Shown here: one piece after another, positions 61,591-64,000 of the stretch
How positions within the stretch are numbered: the first letter of the stretch is position 1
Layout: every line of letters starts with the position of its first letter
NCBI GenBank assembly: GCA_036872755.1
Contig: JAVHNS010000001.1
Span: 1,240,001-1,304,000, forward strand
Source: Orbilia blumenaviensis
Lineage: Eukaryota; Ascomycota; Orbiliomycetes; Orbiliales; Orbiliaceae
Length of the DNA: 64,000 bases
Reading direction: 5' to 3'
The notes under the pieces: model-generated
Databases searched by the model: none
Told to the model about the DNA's origin: nothing
Seen by the model: the letters and a program-made list of their open reading frames with translations, nothing else
Program-made: the position numbers and the translations under genes

Positions 61591-64000
61591 TTTGAAATCA
61601 ATTCTTGAAGATGGATTATACTACTATCAAAGTAATTCAAGATGCTGGTAAATTGAAGATCGAGGACTTTTTTTTTGACTACCACTTGGGTGCTGAGGAG
61701 AGAAGAAAATGGAGACTCAGAGGGTATCCTACCCCTCTATATACTCCTCAGAATGTGTAGTATTACATATTACCACAGAGTGAGAAGTAATCCGGGGCGA
61801 TGTCGAGATTGTAAGATGTAACATGCCCTAGTCTCTGAGGACATTCAATTCCATATGGCCACACGTATGCCGACGACCGTGCCGTGGACAAGACTTCTCA
61901 AGACCCAAGGATGAGTGCTTGACTCCCATGCTGATTCGGCAGGGACAATGGCATGGCTAGGCGGGCAAGGCAGCTGGCCGTGTGATCAAACTCTCAGAGG
62001 CAGCAAAAAGCAGAGTTGACTAGGCGTATTACACTACTCCATGCGCATGTGGGTCGTTTCTATGAGCGCCTTCATAATGGTCGAATGTTTCGAAGCCTGA
62101 GTGACAGGGCCCACAATGTCCGGTAAGGTTGGCCGTGATTCCAGACCCCTGTGTGCCCTGTGCTTTCGGATCCATTCGAATTTATCCCGATAGCCTGTTG
62201 GAGTTTTGGTGTTGAAACCGCTGGGCAGGGGCGAACCAGCGTCTTGATCCCTGTCGCTCTCCCATTTCAGACAAGCCGACCACACGGGCGCCAACCTGAT
62301 ATAACAAACTTCAGATCGAGGGCTTCAAATCTGTGAATCGTATGATTTTGGGGCCCAAATATAACCTATATCTTTAATCTGATAATATTAAGACGGGAGT
62401 TTGACCAATATTGAATCTCGGTTTTAATTACCCTAAAGCAAAAGCTTCCAAAATCCGTCTCGAACATGGAGAAAATAGAAATACCAAGCTTCATACTTTC
62501 TGTGTAATCCACAAAAGGAGACTCGAATCCACAATACTCTAACGAATAATTTCACGATATCTCCACCTGGGACTTTCCTATGGGCGCTCTCTCGAACTCC
62601 TGATCGTCTTGAACGAATAATTAAAATTACAGGAGAGATATGTCAAGCAGTGCCGCAGCCTCATGGCTTAAATGATTTGATGCCACCGTCGAACCCATAA
62701 CCGGTTTCTAATCCAAGCCACGACTCAAGTATCCGAGTTTTCCCATGTCCGTAGACTGCAGATATTATGTCATGCCATGGCCAAATAATTGATCACGTCG
62801 ACAGTTTTTACAAGGGCTAGGCTGTATCTTCGAAACCTACATCACCACCCCAGACAACGACGGCGGATAAAATGGTTAAACCCAAAACTTGCTGGCCATT
62901 TGTTCTACACATTCTTTTTTACCTCCCGCGTAATGCCACATCCAGTTAACACACAAGGTAAGCAACGCAATGTCGTACAGCGAAGCCTGAGGCGTTCGAA
63001 CCGACAAGCAAGGTCACACCTGTCAATTCAGGTACCAACTGCAGGCTTTATATTCAACCGGTGAGCAAGTTTTTATGCAAACGAGTATAAAATTCATATA
63101 TCCGAATATATATCTTGATCATGTCGCAATGCTGACGGGTCATAGCTGTTAGAGTAGTGTAGCTTGAATGAAGGTCTCCGCTCCTCTAACTCGCTACAAA
63201 AAGCATGGATAATGTCGGGGAATTATTAATTACAGATCTAGATCGATCTGTAGAATTTTCGATTATAAACCGTTTCGACAGGGTCGGAAGAGCTATCTAG
63301 CTGTCAGTTCTAGCGATAAAGCCGATTTCAGAATTCCGTGCGCCCAGGCTCCAAGAGAACTCAGCTTCATATATGACCGACGATCGAGTCATGGAAAGGT
63401 GTGGTTGGCATTTTAAATTTTTATATCTGAAAAACGTGCCGGAAATATCTTGTGCCATGGCCGCCATGGCAATTATACATGGAACGATGCCAACATGAAC
63501 AGCGTCGCACAGAAACTTTATTCAGCCACAAGTATGTGTTCTTAGATTGTCGAATGCCCAATTCGAGGGTCTGGGTATACGACCCCATGATTGCGACGAG
63601 TGACCTCTGGACTCGTAAGCACTGCATACAAGTCGATGTATTGTAGTTATATGCCGGAAGGAGTTTCCGGTAGGTACCCTTGTGTATTCAAATATCAATG
63701 TCTTCTGCGGGGGTATGGGGCATGCGGCAGCTGCAAAAGATAGCTACGGATAGTATGAGAAATTGGGAGATTATAATGACGACTTGGGGCTCTACTCAGG
63801 CTTCGGATCCACTACCCGCTCTATCGTCGCCCTTTTATCGTTTTATCGAAAGACGTTCCCGGGATATTAAGATATCACTTCCTCTAGCTTTGTAGATACC
63901 TCTATAACCCAACATAGAATATCATATATTGCAGTATACTATATTCAGTCTCGGTCTCAGTGGGAGGTTGATATATAGCGATATATATCCGACAGAAATC
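61591..64000. other. Terminal gene-poor region
   Basis: The first 300 bp is the AA9 promoter. The remaining 2.1 kb carries only short overlapping frames (60-91 codons) with no recognised domain, tRNA or repeat. A gene could begin beyond the window edge. Confidence 0.45.
61738..61743 (-). promoter_or_regulatory. Candidate TATA element of the AA9 gene
   Basis: TATATA on the minus strand about 150 bp upstream of the AA9 ATG, within a CCCCTCTATATACTCC context on the plus strand. Position suits a core promoter; no experimental support. Confidence 0.35.

Overview
The window is nuclear DNA from a filamentous ascomycete (Pezizomycotina). Genes carry short GT-AG introns of about 50-180 bp, often with recognisable ctaac-type branch points. 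The gene set is fungal: GPD1, LCB1, ARO3, CYT1, GDB1, an SLX9 homologue, an AA9 monooxygenase with a fungal CBM1, and an L-galactonate dehydratase. Intron density suggests a multi-intron lineage, but I cannot name the species. All gene models were spliced by eye; each proposed junction was checked for reading-phase agreement.

Layout. 1-6.75 kb has no gene I can support. 6.75-8.3 kb encodes a single-pass membrane protein. 8.65-10.2 kb (-) is a poly(ADP-ribose) glycohydrolase, divergent from UBA4/MOCS3 (10.6-12.3 kb). Three more housekeeping genes follow in tandem on +: LCB1 (12.6-14.4), ARO3-type DAHP synthase (15.2-17.0) and cytochrome c1 (17.5-18.9). An acidic orphan (19.9-20.8) converges on an SLX9 homologue (21.2-22.0, -). 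SLX9 is divergent from a large GTPase-ankyrin-ZZ protein (22.7-25.8), which converges on a Poa1-type macrodomain protein (26.0-26.9, -). Glycogen debranching enzyme (27.8-32.5, -) and a WD40-cyclophilin (33.5-35.6, -) follow. The cyclophilin gene is divergent from a DUF1917-like gene (35.8-37.2). NAD-glycerol-3-phosphate dehydrogenase lies at 38.5-39.9.

From 40 kb on the DNA is more accessory in character. There are A+T-rich gene-poor stretches with repeated TACCTAGGTA palindromes, an orphan protein (41.8-43.0) and a four-exon orphan (44.2-45.3). A convergent pair follows: an Ara2-like sugar dehydrogenase (46.1-47.3) and L-galactonate dehydratase (47.5-49.05). Then come a divergent CaaX small GTPase (50.3-51.3), a long disordered protein joined here from two reading frames (52.0-55.6), a membrane-anchored RlpA-like/expansin-like double-psi barrel protein (57.6-58.4), and a secreted AA9-CBM1 lytic polysaccharide monooxygenase (60.5-61.6). 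The final 2.4 kb is empty as far as I can see.

Themes. Two ADP-ribose enzymes (PARG and a Poa1-like ADP-ribose-1''-phosphatase) lie 16 kb apart. The sugar-acid pair could act on neighbouring steps of L-galactose/galacturonate catabolism. The GTPase-ankyrin-ZZ protein has the modular build of fungal nonself-recognition receptors, but with a GIMAP/AIG1-like G domain, and is the best candidate for an undescribed system. Several genes depend on very small exons (9 nt, 9 nt, 21 nt and an ATG-only exon) that ORF-based annotation would miss.
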